Shown: positions 1 to 8,495 of the stretch, one piece after another
Position numbering within the stretch: the first letter of the stretch is position 1
Layout of the letters: each line of letters starts with the position of its first letter
From: Mesorhizobium helmanticense
GTDB lineage: Bacteria; Pseudomonadota; Alphaproteobacteria; Rhizobiales; Rhizobiaceae
Reading direction: 5' to 3'
Assembly: GCF_003034915.1 (NCBI RefSeq)
Contig: NZ_PZJX01000025.1
Coordinates: 1-64,000 of the forward strand
DNA length: 64,000 nt
The notes under the pieces: generated by a model
Told to the model about the DNA's origin: nothing
The model's database searches: none
Seen by the model: only the letters and a program-made list of their open reading frames with translations
Program-made: the position numbers and the translations under genes

Positions 1-824
1 TCGGCCGGCGCGATATCCTCGCGCACCTCCGGCACTGCCACCTTGGCGCCCTGCACGACGATCTCCCTGGATCCTTTCGCCAGCCCGCCGCCGAAGCCCA
101 GGAAATTCATCGGTGGCGAACCGATGAAGTCCGCGACGAACATGGTCGCCGGCCGGTCGTAGATCTCGCGCGGCGTGCCGAACTGTTCGATGACGCCGTG
201 GTTCATCACCGCGATCTTGTCGGCCATCGACATCGCTTCCATCTGGTCGTGGGTGACGTAGACGGTTGTGGCGTGGATGCGGTTGTGCAATTCGCGCAAT
301 TCGTGGACCATGAGATCGCGGAATTCGGTGTCGAGCGTGCCAAGTGGCTCGTCCATCAGGAAGCATTTCGGCCGCCGCACGATGGCGCGGCCGAGCGCCA
401 CGCGCTGGCGGTCGCCGCCGGCAAGGCCGGAGACGGATTTGTTGAGCAGATGATCGATGCGCAACAGCTTGGCCGTCTCTTCCACGCGCTGGCGGATTTC
501 GGCCGACGGCATGCCCTGCGCCAGCAGTGGGAAGCCGATGTTCTTCCTTACATTCATGTGCGGATAGAGCGCGAAGAGTTGGAAGACGAAGGCGATGTCG
601 CGCTCGCGCGCGCGCCGCATGGTGACATCCTCGCCGCCGAGCAGGATCTTGCCGCCGGTTGGCAGTTCGAGCCCGGCGATCATCCTCAGCGTTGTCGTCT
701 TGCCGCAGCCCGATGGCCCCAGCATGACGAAGAACTCACCGTCCTCGACGACGAAGTTGGAATCCTGCACGGCGACGAAATCGCCGAACGCTTTCCTCAG
801 ATGCTCAACGCGGATTTCAGCCAT
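1..824 (-). CDS. Sugar/polyol ABC transporter ATP-binding protein (MalK/UgpC type), C-terminus outside window
   Basis: This is the ATPase of a carbohydrate importer; it energises the two permeases encoded just upstream in the same operon. About 274 N-terminal residues are present and the gene runs off the left edge. Walker A (GPSGCGKT) lies at residues 36-43, the Q-loop glutamine at 82, Walker B (FLMDEP) at 155-160, and a switch histidine in YVTHDQ. The part after FIGSPPMNFLG is the start of the regulatory OB-like domain typical of the MalK subfamily. The signature motif reads LAGGD (134-138) instead of LSGGQ. The ATG lies three bases after the preceding stop codon, so it is the last gene visible in the operon. 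The substrate cannot be told from sequence. Confidence 0.93.
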   Translation of the reverse strand, partial: MAEIRVEHLRKAFGDFVAVQDSNFVVEDGEFFVMLGPSGCGKTTTLRMIAGLELPTGGKILLGGEDVTMRRARERDIAFVFQLFALYPHMNVRKNIGFPLLAQGMPSAEIRQRVEETAKLLRIDHLLNKSVSGLAGGDRQRVALGRAIVRRPKCFLMDEPLGTLDTEFRDLMVHELRELHNRIHATTVYVTHDQMEAMSMADKIAVMNHGVIEQFGTPREIYDRPATMFVADFIGSPPMNFLGFGGGLAKGSREIVVQGAKVAVPEVREDIAPA

Positions 825-827
825 CGT

Positions 828-1034
828 CTACTCCGGAAACTTCGAGACGATGATGAACATCACCGTGCCGGCCAGCATGGTGACGAAGGAATAGGTGTAG
901 AGCGACAGCGCGAAAGGCTGGAACAGCATCAGGAAGCCGATGGCGATGATCGCCGTGGCGATGTTTTCCATCAGCCCGCGCCTTGCCCACACCGGCCAGC
1001 GCGATTTGCGTTTTGCGGGTTGGGACAGGCTCAT
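828..1034 (-). CDS. Small two-helix membrane protein inside the ABC importer operon
   Basis: A 68-residue protein with a basic N-terminus (MSLSQPAKRKSRWPVWARR) followed by two hydrophobic segments at about residues 24-42 and 46-63. Its ATG overlaps the stop of the upstream permease gene (ATGA, 1031-1034) and its stop is 3 bases before the ATPase start, so it is almost certainly translated with the transporter. Small membrane proteins of this kind accompany some rhizobial glycerol/polyol importers (for example the GlpU position), but I cannot assign homology. It could be an accessory or stabilising subunit. I am confident that it is coding and unsure of its role. Confidence 0.75.
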   Translation of the reverse strand: MSLSQPAKRKSRWPVWARRGLMENIATAIIAIGFLMLFQPFALSLYTYSFVTMLAGTVMFIIVSKFPE

Positions 1035-1981
1035 TTGCGCACCGCGCCGAAGGTGATGCCGCGCAGCAATTGCTTGCGCAGCAGGATGGTGAAAACCAGG
1101 ATCGGCACCAGGAAGATCGTCGTGCCGGCGGCCACCGCTGGCCAGTCCTGCCCGCCTTCACCGATGATGGTCGGGATGAAGGGGGGCGCGGTCTGCGCCG
1201 TGCCCGACGTCAGGAGCGCGGCGAAGGCATATTCGTTCCAGGCGAAGATCAGGCAGAAGATTGCGGTCGCGGCAATGCCGGTGGTCGCCTGCGGCAAAAC
1301 CGTGCGCCAGAAGGCCTGCAGCCGCGTGTAGCCGTCGATCATCGCCGCTTCCTCATATTCGCGCGGGATCTCGTCAATGAAGCCTTTCAAGAGCCAGACG
1401 GCGAGCGACACGTTGACCGCCGTGTAGAGCAGGATCATGCCGAGCGCGGTATCGGAGAGGCCAAGCTCGCGATACATCAGGTAGATCGGAATCGCGACCG
1501 CGATCGGCGGCATCATGCGCGTCGACAGGATGAAGAACAAAAGATCGTCGGCCAGCGGCACCTTGAAGCGCGAGAAGCCATAGGCCGACAGCGTGCCGAG
1601 GAACACCGCGCAGAAGGTCGAGCCGAAGGCGATGATCAGCGAATTGACGAAGCGCGGCATGAAGTTGGACGGTCCGGCGATCACCATGTTGCGCTTGCGC
1701 ACGGTCTCGTCGCAGAAGCCGGTCGCCGGCCCGAGCGAGTTGATGTATTCCGGCGTCTGCCGCGTGCGCGTCGTGAACAAATTGCAATAGCCCTCGATGC
1801 TCGGCTGGAAGACGATCTTCGGCGGATAGGCGATCGAGTCCGGTGGCGTCTTGAAGCTGGTGGCGAAGATCCACAGCAGCGGCACGATCGAGATCAGCGC
1901 ATAGGCAACGATGATCGTGCCGGCGATAAGCTTCGCATTTGCCGAAGGTGCAACGACCGAATGGGCTGTGGTCAGGCTCAT
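1031..1981 (-). CDS. Sugar ABC transporter permease (MalG type)
   Basis: A 316-residue inner-membrane permease with six predicted helices. The ATPase-contacting EAA loop reads EYEEAAMIDGYTRLQAFWRT, close to the family consensus. It forms the membrane channel with the permease encoded upstream. Its ATG overlaps the last codon and stop of that gene by 4 bases (1978-1981), indicating translational coupling. A periplasmic loop near residues 75-105 (about YCNLFTTRTRQTPEYINSLG) is longer than in MalG itself. The substrate is unknown; sugars or sugar alcohols are most likely from the family. Confidence 0.95.
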   Translation of the reverse strand: MSLTTAHSVVAPSANAKLIAGTIIVAYALISIVPLLWIFATSFKTPPDSIAYPPKIVFQPSIEGYCNLFTTRTRQTPEYINSLGPATGFCDETVRKRNMVIAGPSNFMPRFVNSLIIAFGSTFCAVFLGTLSAYGFSRFKVPLADDLLFFILSTRMMPPIAVAIPIYLMYRELGLSDTALGMILLYTAVNVSLAVWLLKGFIDEIPREYEEAAMIDGYTRLQAFWRTVLPQATTGIAATAIFCLIFAWNEYAFAALLTSGTAQTAPPFIPTIIGEGGQDWPAVAAGTTIFLVPILVFTILLRKQLLRGITFGAVRK

Positions 1982-2964
1982 CTCTGCTTCACCTTGTTCA
2001 GCGCCTTGACGTAGATGTTGGCCAGCCCGAACACGGCGACGAACAGGATGATGGCGAAGGCCGAGGAATAGCCGGTGCGCCAGCTTTCGAAAGCCTGCCG
2101 CTTCAGCGTGATCGAGGCGACTTCCGTCGTCGAGCCCGGCCCGCCGCCGGTCAACAGAGTGACCATGTCGAACATCTTGAAGTTCTCGATGCCGCGAAAC
2201 AGCACCGCCAGCATGATGAAGGGCAGCGCCATCGGCAGCGTGATCGACCAGAACTGCCGCCAGTTGGAGGCGCGGTCGACCTCGGCCGCCTCATAGATGT
2301 ATTCGGGGATGGAGCGTAAGCCCGCGAGGCAGATCAACATCACGTAGGGCGTCCACATCCAGGTGTCGACGATGATGATCGACCACGGCGCCAGCGAGAC
2401 ATTGGACAGCATCTGGATATCGGTCGGCGGAATGCCCGACACGAAGGAGATGGCGTAGGCGAACAGCCCGATCTGCGGCTCGTAGAGGAAGCGCCAGAAA
2501 TTGCCGACCACGGCCGGCGACAGCATCATCGGCACCAGGATGATGGTCGTCCAGAAGGCGTGGCCGCGAAACTTGCGATCGATCAGCCAGGCGAGGGTAA
2601 AACCGATCAGCGTCTGCAGAAGAATGGTCCAGAACACGAAATGCGCCGTCGTCTGCATGGCGATCCAGATGTCCTGGTCTCCGAGGATGCGCTTGTAATT
2701 GGCAAGGCCGACATTCTTCACCACCTCGTTGGGGCGGTTGGCGCGGTAGTTGGTGAAGGAAAGATAGATCGCCCAGAACAGCGGGAAGATATTGATGGCG
2801 AGCAGCAACAGGATCGTCGGCGATATGAACAGCCAGGCGAGGCCCTTGTCGCTGATGCCCCGTACCTTGCGGGCCAACGGCTCAGGCGTGGCCCGGGCAA
2901 CGCTGTCCGCCGTCCGATTGAGCATGGTCAGTCCCGCTTCGGTCACTTCAAGTCGTCTCGACAT
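1978..2964 (-). CDS. Sugar ABC transporter permease (MalF/UgpA type)
   Basis: A 328-residue permease with a long cytoplasmic N-terminus (about 45 residues) and six helices. The EAA loop reads YIYEAAEVDRASNWRQFWSI. It pairs with the following MalG-type permease. The chosen ATG gives MSRRLEV; an internal ATG (MLNRTADSVA) is possible because the first residues are poorly conserved in such proteins. It is separated from the binding-protein gene by 71 bases containing a strong hairpin, which probably lowers its expression relative to the binding protein. Confidence 0.94.
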   Translation of the reverse strand: MSRRLEVTEAGLTMLNRTADSVARATPEPLARKVRGISDKGLAWLFISPTILLLLAINIFPLFWAIYLSFTNYRANRPNEVVKNVGLANYKRILGDQDIWIAMQTTAHFVFWTILLQTLIGFTLAWLIDRKFRGHAFWTTIILVPMMLSPAVVGNFWRFLYEPQIGLFAYAISFVSGIPPTDIQMLSNVSLAPWSIIIVDTWMWTPYVMLICLAGLRSIPEYIYEAAEVDRASNWRQFWSITLPMALPFIMLAVLFRGIENFKMFDMVTLLTGGGPGSTTEVASITLKRQAFESWRTGYSSAFAIILFVAVFGLANIYVKALNKVKQR

Positions 2965-2982
2965 TGGAATTTATCTGAACTG

Positions 2983-3010
2983 CGTCCCGTGCCAAGGGCG
3001 GCACGGGACG
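2983..3010 (-). promoter_or_regulatory. Intercistronic hairpin between binding-protein and permease genes
   Basis: A perfect 11-bp inverted repeat (CGTCCCGTGCC at 2983-2993 and its complement at 3000-3010) encloses a 6-base loop. There is no U-run after it on the minus strand. Hairpins at this place in ABC operons commonly protect the upstream binding-protein message or partly terminate transcription, giving more binding protein than permease. The structure is seen; the role is inferred. Confidence 0.6.
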
Positions 3011-3035
3011 CGCGGGTCTAGGCTCGGGAGGAGCC

Positions 3036-4367
3036 TTACATCTTGCCATCGTCCTGGAAGACCTCGGTCCAGTCCTTGACCAGGCCGTCAAGCGCATCCT
3101 TGGCCGATCCCTGGCCGGCGACGACATAGTCGTGGAAGCGCTTTTGCGACGCCTGCAGCAGCGGCGCGTAGCTGGGCTCGGCCCAGAAGTCCTTCACGAT
3201 GGCCATCGAGTCGAGGAAGGTCTGCGCATAGGGCTGGCTCGCCGGGAAGCTCGGGTCTTTCACCACGGCGTTGAGGCATGAATAGCCGCCGAGCGACCAC
3301 CATTTGGCCTGCACGTCCTTGTTGGCGAACCATTTGATATATTTGAGCGCCGCCTCCTGCTTGTCGGAATAGGACACCACCGAGATGCCCTGGCCGCCGA
3401 GCTGGGCGAACTGGTCGCCGTCTGGGCCCTTGGGATTGACGAAATAGCCGATCTTGTCGCCGCCGACATTCTCGTCCTTCTGCAGGCCTGGCCAGGTGAA
3501 GGCGAAGTTCATGTGCATCGCGACCTGGCCGGATTTGAAGGCATCGACGCCTTCGCCCATATAGCTGTTCGAGGCGCCGGGCGGGGTGCAGCAGTCATAG
3601 AGCGCCTTGTAGAATTCCAGCCCCTTCACCGATTTCTCGGAATTGACGAAGCCTTCCATCTCGTAGGGCTTCTTGGGGTTCTCGTACTGGAAGCCGAAGC
3701 TGTAGAGCACGTCCATGGCGCCCATGGTGATGCCTTCGGAGCCGCGCTCGGTATAGATCGAGGCGCCATAGACGGTCTTGCCGTCGATCTCGCGTTTCTG
3801 GAAGAACTCGGCGATCTGCTTGAGTTGGTCGAAGGTCGTCGGCGCGGCGAGATCCCAGCCATACTTCTCCTTGAATTCCTTCTGCAGTTCCGGCTTGGAG
3901 AACCAGTCCTTGCGATAGGTCCAGCCGACGACGTCGCCCATCGCCGGCAGCGCCCAGTAGTTCGGCGTGTTCTTCGGCCATTCCGAATAGCCGACGACGG
4001 TTGCGGGCACGAAGTCGTCCATGCTGATCTTCTCCTTGTCGAAGAAGTCGTTCAGCTTGACGTAGTGGCCGTTCTCGGCCGCGCCGCCGATCCACTGGCT
4101 GTCGCCAATGATCAGGTCGCACAGCTTGCCCTTGGAATTCAGCTCGTTGAGAAAACGGTCGGCATAGTTGGTCCACGGCACGAACTCGAACTTCATGCCG
4201 ATGCCGGATTCCTTGGTGAAGTCCTTGGACAATTCCACAAGCGCGTTGGCCGGGTCCCAAGCTGCCCAGCAAAGCGTCAGGTCTTCCGCATGCGCGACGT
4301 TCGAGACGGCTGTCGACGCCAACATCGCCGAGGCCAGACCCAACGTCAGTTTCAAGGTCGATTTCAT
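3036..4367 (-). CDS. Extracellular solute-binding protein, family 1 (sugar/polyol ABC importer)
   Basis: A 443-residue periplasmic binding protein that delivers substrate to the permeases encoded downstream. The first 27 residues are a Sec signal peptide (basic start, hydrophobic stretch, cleavage after VAHA). The mature protein has the two-lobed family-1 pattern, with phrases such as SGIGMKFEFVPWTNYADRF near the start and a GQGISVVSYSDKQEAALKYI segment in the C-terminal lobe. It is the first gene of the operon and lies about 100 bases downstream of a dyad operator. The ligand is not identifiable; a sugar or sugar alcohol is the family expectation. Confidence 0.95.
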   Translation of the reverse strand: MKSTLKLTLGLASAMLASTAVSNVAHAEDLTLCWAAWDPANALVELSKDFTKESGIGMKFEFVPWTNYADRFLNELNSKGKLCDLIIGDSQWIGGAAENGHYVKLNDFFDKEKISMDDFVPATVVGYSEWPKNTPNYWALPAMGDVVGWTYRKDWFSKPELQKEFKEKYGWDLAAPTTFDQLKQIAEFFQKREIDGKTVYGASIYTERGSEGITMGAMDVLYSFGFQYENPKKPYEMEGFVNSEKSVKGLEFYKALYDCCTPPGASNSYMGEGVDAFKSGQVAMHMNFAFTWPGLQKDENVGGDKIGYFVNPKGPDGDQFAQLGGQGISVVSYSDKQEAALKYIKWFANKDVQAKWWSLGGYSCLNAVVKDPSFPASQPYAQTFLDSMAIVKDFWAEPSYAPLLQASQKRFHDYVVAGQGSAKDALDGLVKDWTEVFQDDGKM

Positions 4368-4468
4368 GCCTTCCTCCCATTTGCGAAACGCGTCCGGATG
4401 ACGGTTTCAAGAAACCTTGACCCCCCTCCTCAGGGGCCCAAACACGGCGGCGCGATCGCGCCGCCAAT

Positions 4469-4506
4469 GTTTAGTAATTTGTTTAGTGATGCAATTTTTA
4501 CTAAAC
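4469..4506. promoter_or_regulatory. Dyad operator upstream of the ABC importer operon (ROK-repressor-like)
   Basis: GTTTAGTAA (4469-4477) and its exact complement TTACTAAAC (4498-4506) form a perfect 9-bp inverted repeat with a 20-base spacer. A third, imperfect half-site GTTTAGTGA lies inside at 4481-4489. The stretch is AT-rich in GC-rich surroundings and sits about 100 bases upstream of the binding-protein start. TTTAGTA half-sites resemble those bound by ROK-family sugar repressors in alphaproteobacteria; no such regulator is in the window. Confidence 0.6.
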
Positions 4507-4596
4507 AAGGCAAGCGAATTCGTTGCTGCGCCGCAGCAAACTCGCGGAACCTTGGTGCCGGCTAAGGAGAGTTGGCTGTCAGCGCGTTCGGCCGGC

Positions 4597-4992
4597 TCAG
4601 GTCACCGTCCTGGTGCTCACGGTTACAGGCCGGATCGCAGGCGCCGGCGGCAGCAGGGCGCCATGATAGTCGTTCGGCGCATGGGTGATCGCCAGATCCG
4701 GCTGCAAATCGCCGATCAGCGCCTTGAGGGCCGCGATCAGGGCGGCATCGGCAATCAGCGCACCATCCGGGAAATCGAGAAAGTGCGGCGTGGCGCCAAG
4801 CAGGCCCGCCGCGGCAGCCGCTTCCTCGCGGCGGACGCGGGCGAGCGCTGCCGGATCGCTCTTGCCACCCTTGGCCCCATCCGTGGCTATCGCAAAAATC
4901 AATTCCGCGCCTTGCGTGGCATAGGCGGCCATCGTACCGAACATGAAGATCTCGATGTCGTCGGGATGCGCACCCAGCGCCAATATTTTCAC
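4597..4992 (-). pseudogene. Truncated PIG-L/LmbE-family deacetylase
   Basis: The translation begins VKILALGAHPDDIEIFMFG, the classic zinc-binding HPDD start of LmbE/PIG-L N-acetylglucosaminyl deacetylases, and continues to THAPNDYHG, where family members carry the second metal motif (usually THGPxDYHxDH). It then ends after about 22 unrelated residues. Family members are normally some 90-100 residues longer, and I could not find the missing C-terminus in another frame between here and 4510. A GTG start at 4992 fits the conserved N-terminus better than the upstream ATG. It is probably decayed by a 3' deletion; a short functional variant is less likely because the DH of the second motif is gone. 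Confidence 0.65.
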
Positions 4993-5018
4993 TGCTCTCT
5001 CCCCGGAAATGGAAGAAC

Positions 5019-5909
5019 GTGACGAACGGAATCCTGCTCGCCCTGATCGCCTATGCAAGCTATTCGTGCAACGACGCCGTTGTCAAAAGCCTCGGCGGGC
5101 AGTTCACCGTGTTCGAGATCGGCTTCTTCTCGACGCTGTTTGCCGGCTTTTTCATGCTCTTCACCAGGCCGAATGGCGAGCGCTGGCGCGATTTCTGGCG
5201 CACGAAGCGGCCCTGGGCGGTGCAGGCCCGCGCCTGGGCGGGCATATTCTCCGGCGTGCTCAGCGTCTATGCCTTCACCACCATCCCGCTGACTGACGCC
5301 TATGCGCTGATCTTCCTGGCGCCGCTCTGCGTCACCATCCTCTCCACCGTCATTCTCAAGGAGAAGGTTGGCCCCTGGCGCTGGCTGGCGGTGGTCGCCG
5401 GCTTTGTCGGCGTCATGCTGGTGGTCAGGCCTGGCTTTCGCGAACTGCATCTCGGCCACCTTGCCGCCTTCTGCGTCGCTTTCCTTGCCGCCGCCAGCAT
5501 CATCCTGATGCGCTCGCTTGCCCAGCAGGAGAAGCGCACGACCATACTCGGCGTGCTGATCGGCTATGGCCTGATCTTCAATGGCGTCGGCGCCGCGGCC
5601 ACCTCGTTCACGCTGCCGGACGCTAGGCAATTGGTATGGTTCGTCATATCGGGCGCCTTCACCTCCTGCGGGCAATTGCTGCAGCTGCTCGCGGTCAAAT
5701 ATGCGCCCGCCAACCGCATCGCGCCGACGCATTATTCGCAGATCGTCTGGGCGGTGATCCTCGGCGCGCTGTTCTTCCAGGAGTATCCGGACGCGCTGTC
5801 GCTGGTCGGCCTGGCGATCGTCGGCGCTTCCGGGCTGCTGACCATGGTGCGCGAGGAGGTGCGGCTGGGTACGGTGCGCTGGAATCCGTTCACGCGCACG
5901 AGGCTGTAA
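5019..5909 (+). CDS. EamA/DMT-family permease
   Basis: A 296-residue inner-membrane protein with ten predicted helices arranged as two EamA repeats (about residues 1-135 and 150-285). The drug/metabolite transporter superfamily exports metabolites, but the substrate cannot be predicted. The start is a GTG (MTNGILLALI); it lies 26 bases from the divergent LmbE fragment, so both would share a very short promoter region. It is one of three EamA permeases in this window. Confidence 0.9.
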   Translation: MTNGILLALIAYASYSCNDAVVKSLGGQFTVFEIGFFSTLFAGFFMLFTRPNGERWRDFWRTKRPWAVQARAWAGIFSGVLSVYAFTTIPLTDAYALIFLAPLCVTILSTVILKEKVGPWRWLAVVAGFVGVMLVVRPGFRELHLGHLAAFCVAFLAAASIILMRSLAQQEKRTTILGVLIGYGLIFNGVGAAATSFTLPDARQLVWFVISGAFTSCGQLLQLLAVKYAPANRIAPTHYSQIVWAVILGALFFQEYPDALSLVGLAIVGASGLLTMVREEVRLGTVRWNPFTRTRL

Positions 5910-5958
5910 GTTACCCCGCCGGTTGCGCGCCGGCCATGGCCGCTGATATGCGGGCGCG

Positions 5959-8421
5959 ATGAAGATGAGAGCCTTGCCGGACCTTCCGGTGTCCGCCGTG
6001 CTGCCGGCCCTGAGCGAAGCGCTCGGCAGCGGCAACGCCGCCGTGCTGGTGGCGCCGCCCGGCGCCGGCAAGACGACGTTGGTGCCGCTGGCGCTGCTCG
6101 ACGCGCCATGGCTTGGCACCGGCAAGATCGTCCTGCTCGAGCCGCGCCGGCTCGCCGCCCGCGCCGCCGCCCGCCGCATGGCCGAGCTTATCGGCGAGGA
6201 GCCTGGCGAAACCGTCGGCTATGCCATGCGCATGGAAAACCGCATTTCGGCGCGGACAAAAATCCTCGTCGTCACCGAAGGCGTCTTGTCGCGCATGATC
6301 CTCGACGATCCGGAGCTACCCGGCGTCTCGGCGGTGATCTTCGACGAATTCCACGAGCGTTCGCTCGACGGCGATTTCGGTCTGGCGCTGGCGCTCGACG
6401 TGCAGGGCGCGCTCAGGCCCGATCTGCGCCTGCTGGTGATGTCGGCGACGCTCGACGGCGCGCGCGTCGCCAGGCTGCTGTCCGCAGCGCCGGTGATCGA
6501 GAGCGAGGGCCGCGCCTTCCCGGTCGATGTCCGCTACGACGAGCGACCGGCCGGCATCGCTATTGAGGACGCCATGGCCAAGGCGATCCGTTCGGCACTT
6601 GCCGAGGAAAGCGGCAGCGTGCTCGCCTTTCTGCCCGGCCAGCGCGAGATCGAGCGCACCGCCGAGCGGCTGGCGGGCAGGGTCGGCGCCGACACCGATA
6701 TCGTGCCGCTCTATGGCCAGCTCGACGGCAAGGCGCAGGATGCGGCGATCAGGCCGGCACCGCCGGGCCGCCGCAAGGTGGTGCTGGCAACCTCGATCGC
6801 CGAGACCTCGATCACCATCGACGGCGTGCGCGTCGTTATCGATTCCGGCCTGTCGCGTCTGCCGCGCTACGAGCCGGCCAGCGGCCTGACGCGGCTGGAG
6901 ACGGTGCGTGTTTCGCGTGCATCGGCCGATCAGCGCGCCGGCCGCGCCGGCCGCACGCAAGCTGGCATCGCCATCCGGCTGTGGCGGGCCGAGCAGACGT
7001 CGGCACTGCCCGCCTTCACCCCGCCGGAGATCCTCGAGGCCGATCTTTCCGGCCTGCTGCTCGATTGCGCCGCCTTCGGCGTTGCCGATCCGGTAAGCCT
7101 CGCCTTCCTCGATCCGCCGCCGGCCCCGGCGCTCAACGAGGCAAGGGCACTGCTGCGCGCGCTCGACGCCATCGACGAAGCAGGGCGCCTGACGGACGCG
7201 GGTGCCGCGATGCGCAAGCTGGCGCTGCCGGTGCGGCTGGCGCATATGGTTGCCGAGGCCGCCAGGACCGGGCAGGCCTATGAGGCGGCCATGCTGGCCG
7301 TGCTGCTCACCGAGCGCGGTCTCGGCGGTGATGGCGCCGACCTCGAACGGCGGCTGATGCGGTTTCGCACCGAAAGATCGCCGCGCGCTACAGCGGCGCG
7401 GCAGCTTGCAGAGCGGCTGGCGAAACAGGCCGGTGGCGGGAGAAACAATGAGCAGGCCTTCGCCGGCGCCCTCCTCATCCATGCCTGGCCGGACCGCGTG
7501 GCGAGGGCGCGTGGCGAGCGTGGCCGGTTCGTGCTGGCCAACGGCTCCGGCGCCATGCTGGACGCCGCCGATCCGCTGGCCGGCGAGGCCTGGCTGGTCG
7601 TCGCCGACCTGCAGGGCAAGGCGCAGAACGCCCGCATCACCGCGGCAGCCGCGGTCGATGAGGCCGATATTCGTGCGGCACTCGCGGAGAAAATCGAGAC
7701 CCGCCGGGAAACCGGCTTCGACCGCGACAGGCGTGCAGTGCGCATGCGCGAGATCGTCCGCCTCGGCGCCATCACGCTCTCCGAGCGCATGCTGCCGGCG
7801 CCATCGGGCGCAGATGCGGATCGCGCCATCCTGGACGCCTTGCGCGAACATGGCCTCTCGCTTTTGCCGTGGAGCAAGGAGGCGCAAACGCTGCGCCAGC
7901 GGCTTGGCTGGCTGCATCGCGGCCTTGGCGCGCCCTGGCCCGACATGTCCGATGCCGCACTTCTCGAACGCCTCGACGACTGGTTGCTGCCGTTTCTTGC
8001 CGGCGCTGCATCCTTCGCCGCGATCGATCAGGGCGTGCTTTCGGCCGGCCTCATGACCCTGGTGCCGCACGACCTCCAGCGCAAGGTCGAGGCGCTGGCG
8101 CCGACCCATTTCGACGCGCCGTCAGGCAGCCATGTACCGATCCGCTATGACGGGGAATGGCCGGTGCTGGCGGTCCGTGTGCAGGAGCTTTTCGGTCTCG
8201 ATCGGCATCCGGCGATCGCCAATGGCACGGTGCCGCTGACGCTCGAACTCTTGTCGCCGGCGCACCGGCCGATCCAGACGACGCGCGACCTGCCCGGCTT
8301 CTGGCGCGGTTCCTGGGCCGATGTTCGCACCGACATGCGCGGCCGCTACCCCCGCCATGTCTGGCCGGAGAACCCGCTTCTCGCCACCGCCACCAGCCGC
8401 GCCAAGCCGCGCGGGACGTGA
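5959..8421 (+). CDS. hrpB: ATP-dependent helicase HrpB (DExH family)
   Basis: An 820-residue superfamily-2 RNA/DNA helicase. It shows Walker A in APPGAGKTTLVPL (near residue 33), the DExH box as DEFHER, which is typical of HrpB, motif III SATLDG, and motif VI QRAGRAGR. The C-terminal HrpB domain follows, with the normal length of about 820 residues. The cellular role of HrpB is poorly defined. It is encoded immediately upstream of the ActS/ActR pair, as in other Rhizobiales. The ATG gives MKMRALPDLPVSAVLPALSE. Confidence 0.96.
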   Translation: MKMRALPDLPVSAVLPALSEALGSGNAAVLVAPPGAGKTTLVPLALLDAPWLGTGKIVLLEPRRLAARAAARRMAELIGEEPGETVGYAMRMENRISARTKILVVTEGVLSRMILDDPELPGVSAVIFDEFHERSLDGDFGLALALDVQGALRPDLRLLVMSATLDGARVARLLSAAPVIESEGRAFPVDVRYDERPAGIAIEDAMAKAIRSALAEESGSVLAFLPGQREIERTAERLAGRVGADTDIVPLYGQLDGKAQDAAIRPAPPGRRKVVLATSIAETSITIDGVRVVIDSGLSRLPRYEPASGLTRLETVRVSRASADQRAGRAGRTQAGIAIRLWRAEQTSALPAFTPPEILEADLSGLLLDCAAFGVADPVSLAFLDPPPAPALNEARALLRALDAIDEAGRLTDAGAAMRKLALPVRLAHMVAEAARTGQAYEAAMLAVLLTERGLGGDGADLERRLMRFRTERSPRATAARQLAERLAKQAGGGRNNEQAFAGALLIHAWPDRVARARGERGRFVLANGSGAMLDAADPLAGEAWLVVADLQGKAQNARITAAAAVDEADIRAALAEKIETRRETGFDRDRRAVRMREIVRLGAITLSERMLPAPSGADADRAILDALREHGLSLLPWSKEAQTLRQRLGWLHRGLGAPWPDMSDAALLERLDDWLLPFLAGAASFAAIDQGVLSAGLMTLVPHDLQRKVEALAPTHFDAPSGSHVPIRYDGEWPVLAVRVQELFGLDRHPAIANGTVPLTLELLSPAHRPIQTTRDLPGFWRGSWADVRTDMRGRYPRHVWPENPLLATATSRAKPRGT

Positions 8422-8447
8422 TGTCCCAAACAGGAGATCGAAGCATC

Positions 8448-8495
8448 ATGGACCATCGCACCATTCACTTTCCCGGCTATAATCCCTGGCCATGA
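8448..8495 (+). CDS. Possible 15-residue leader peptide upstream of actS
   Basis: A short frame, MDHRTIHFPGYNPWP, begins at an ATG preceded by a purine-rich stretch (CAGGAGATCG). Its TGA stop overlaps the ATG of the sensor-kinase gene (ATGA, 8492-8495). Such an arrangement would couple kinase translation to that of the peptide. No comparative evidence is available here; it may be chance. Confidence 0.3.
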   Translation: MDHRTIHFPGYNPWP

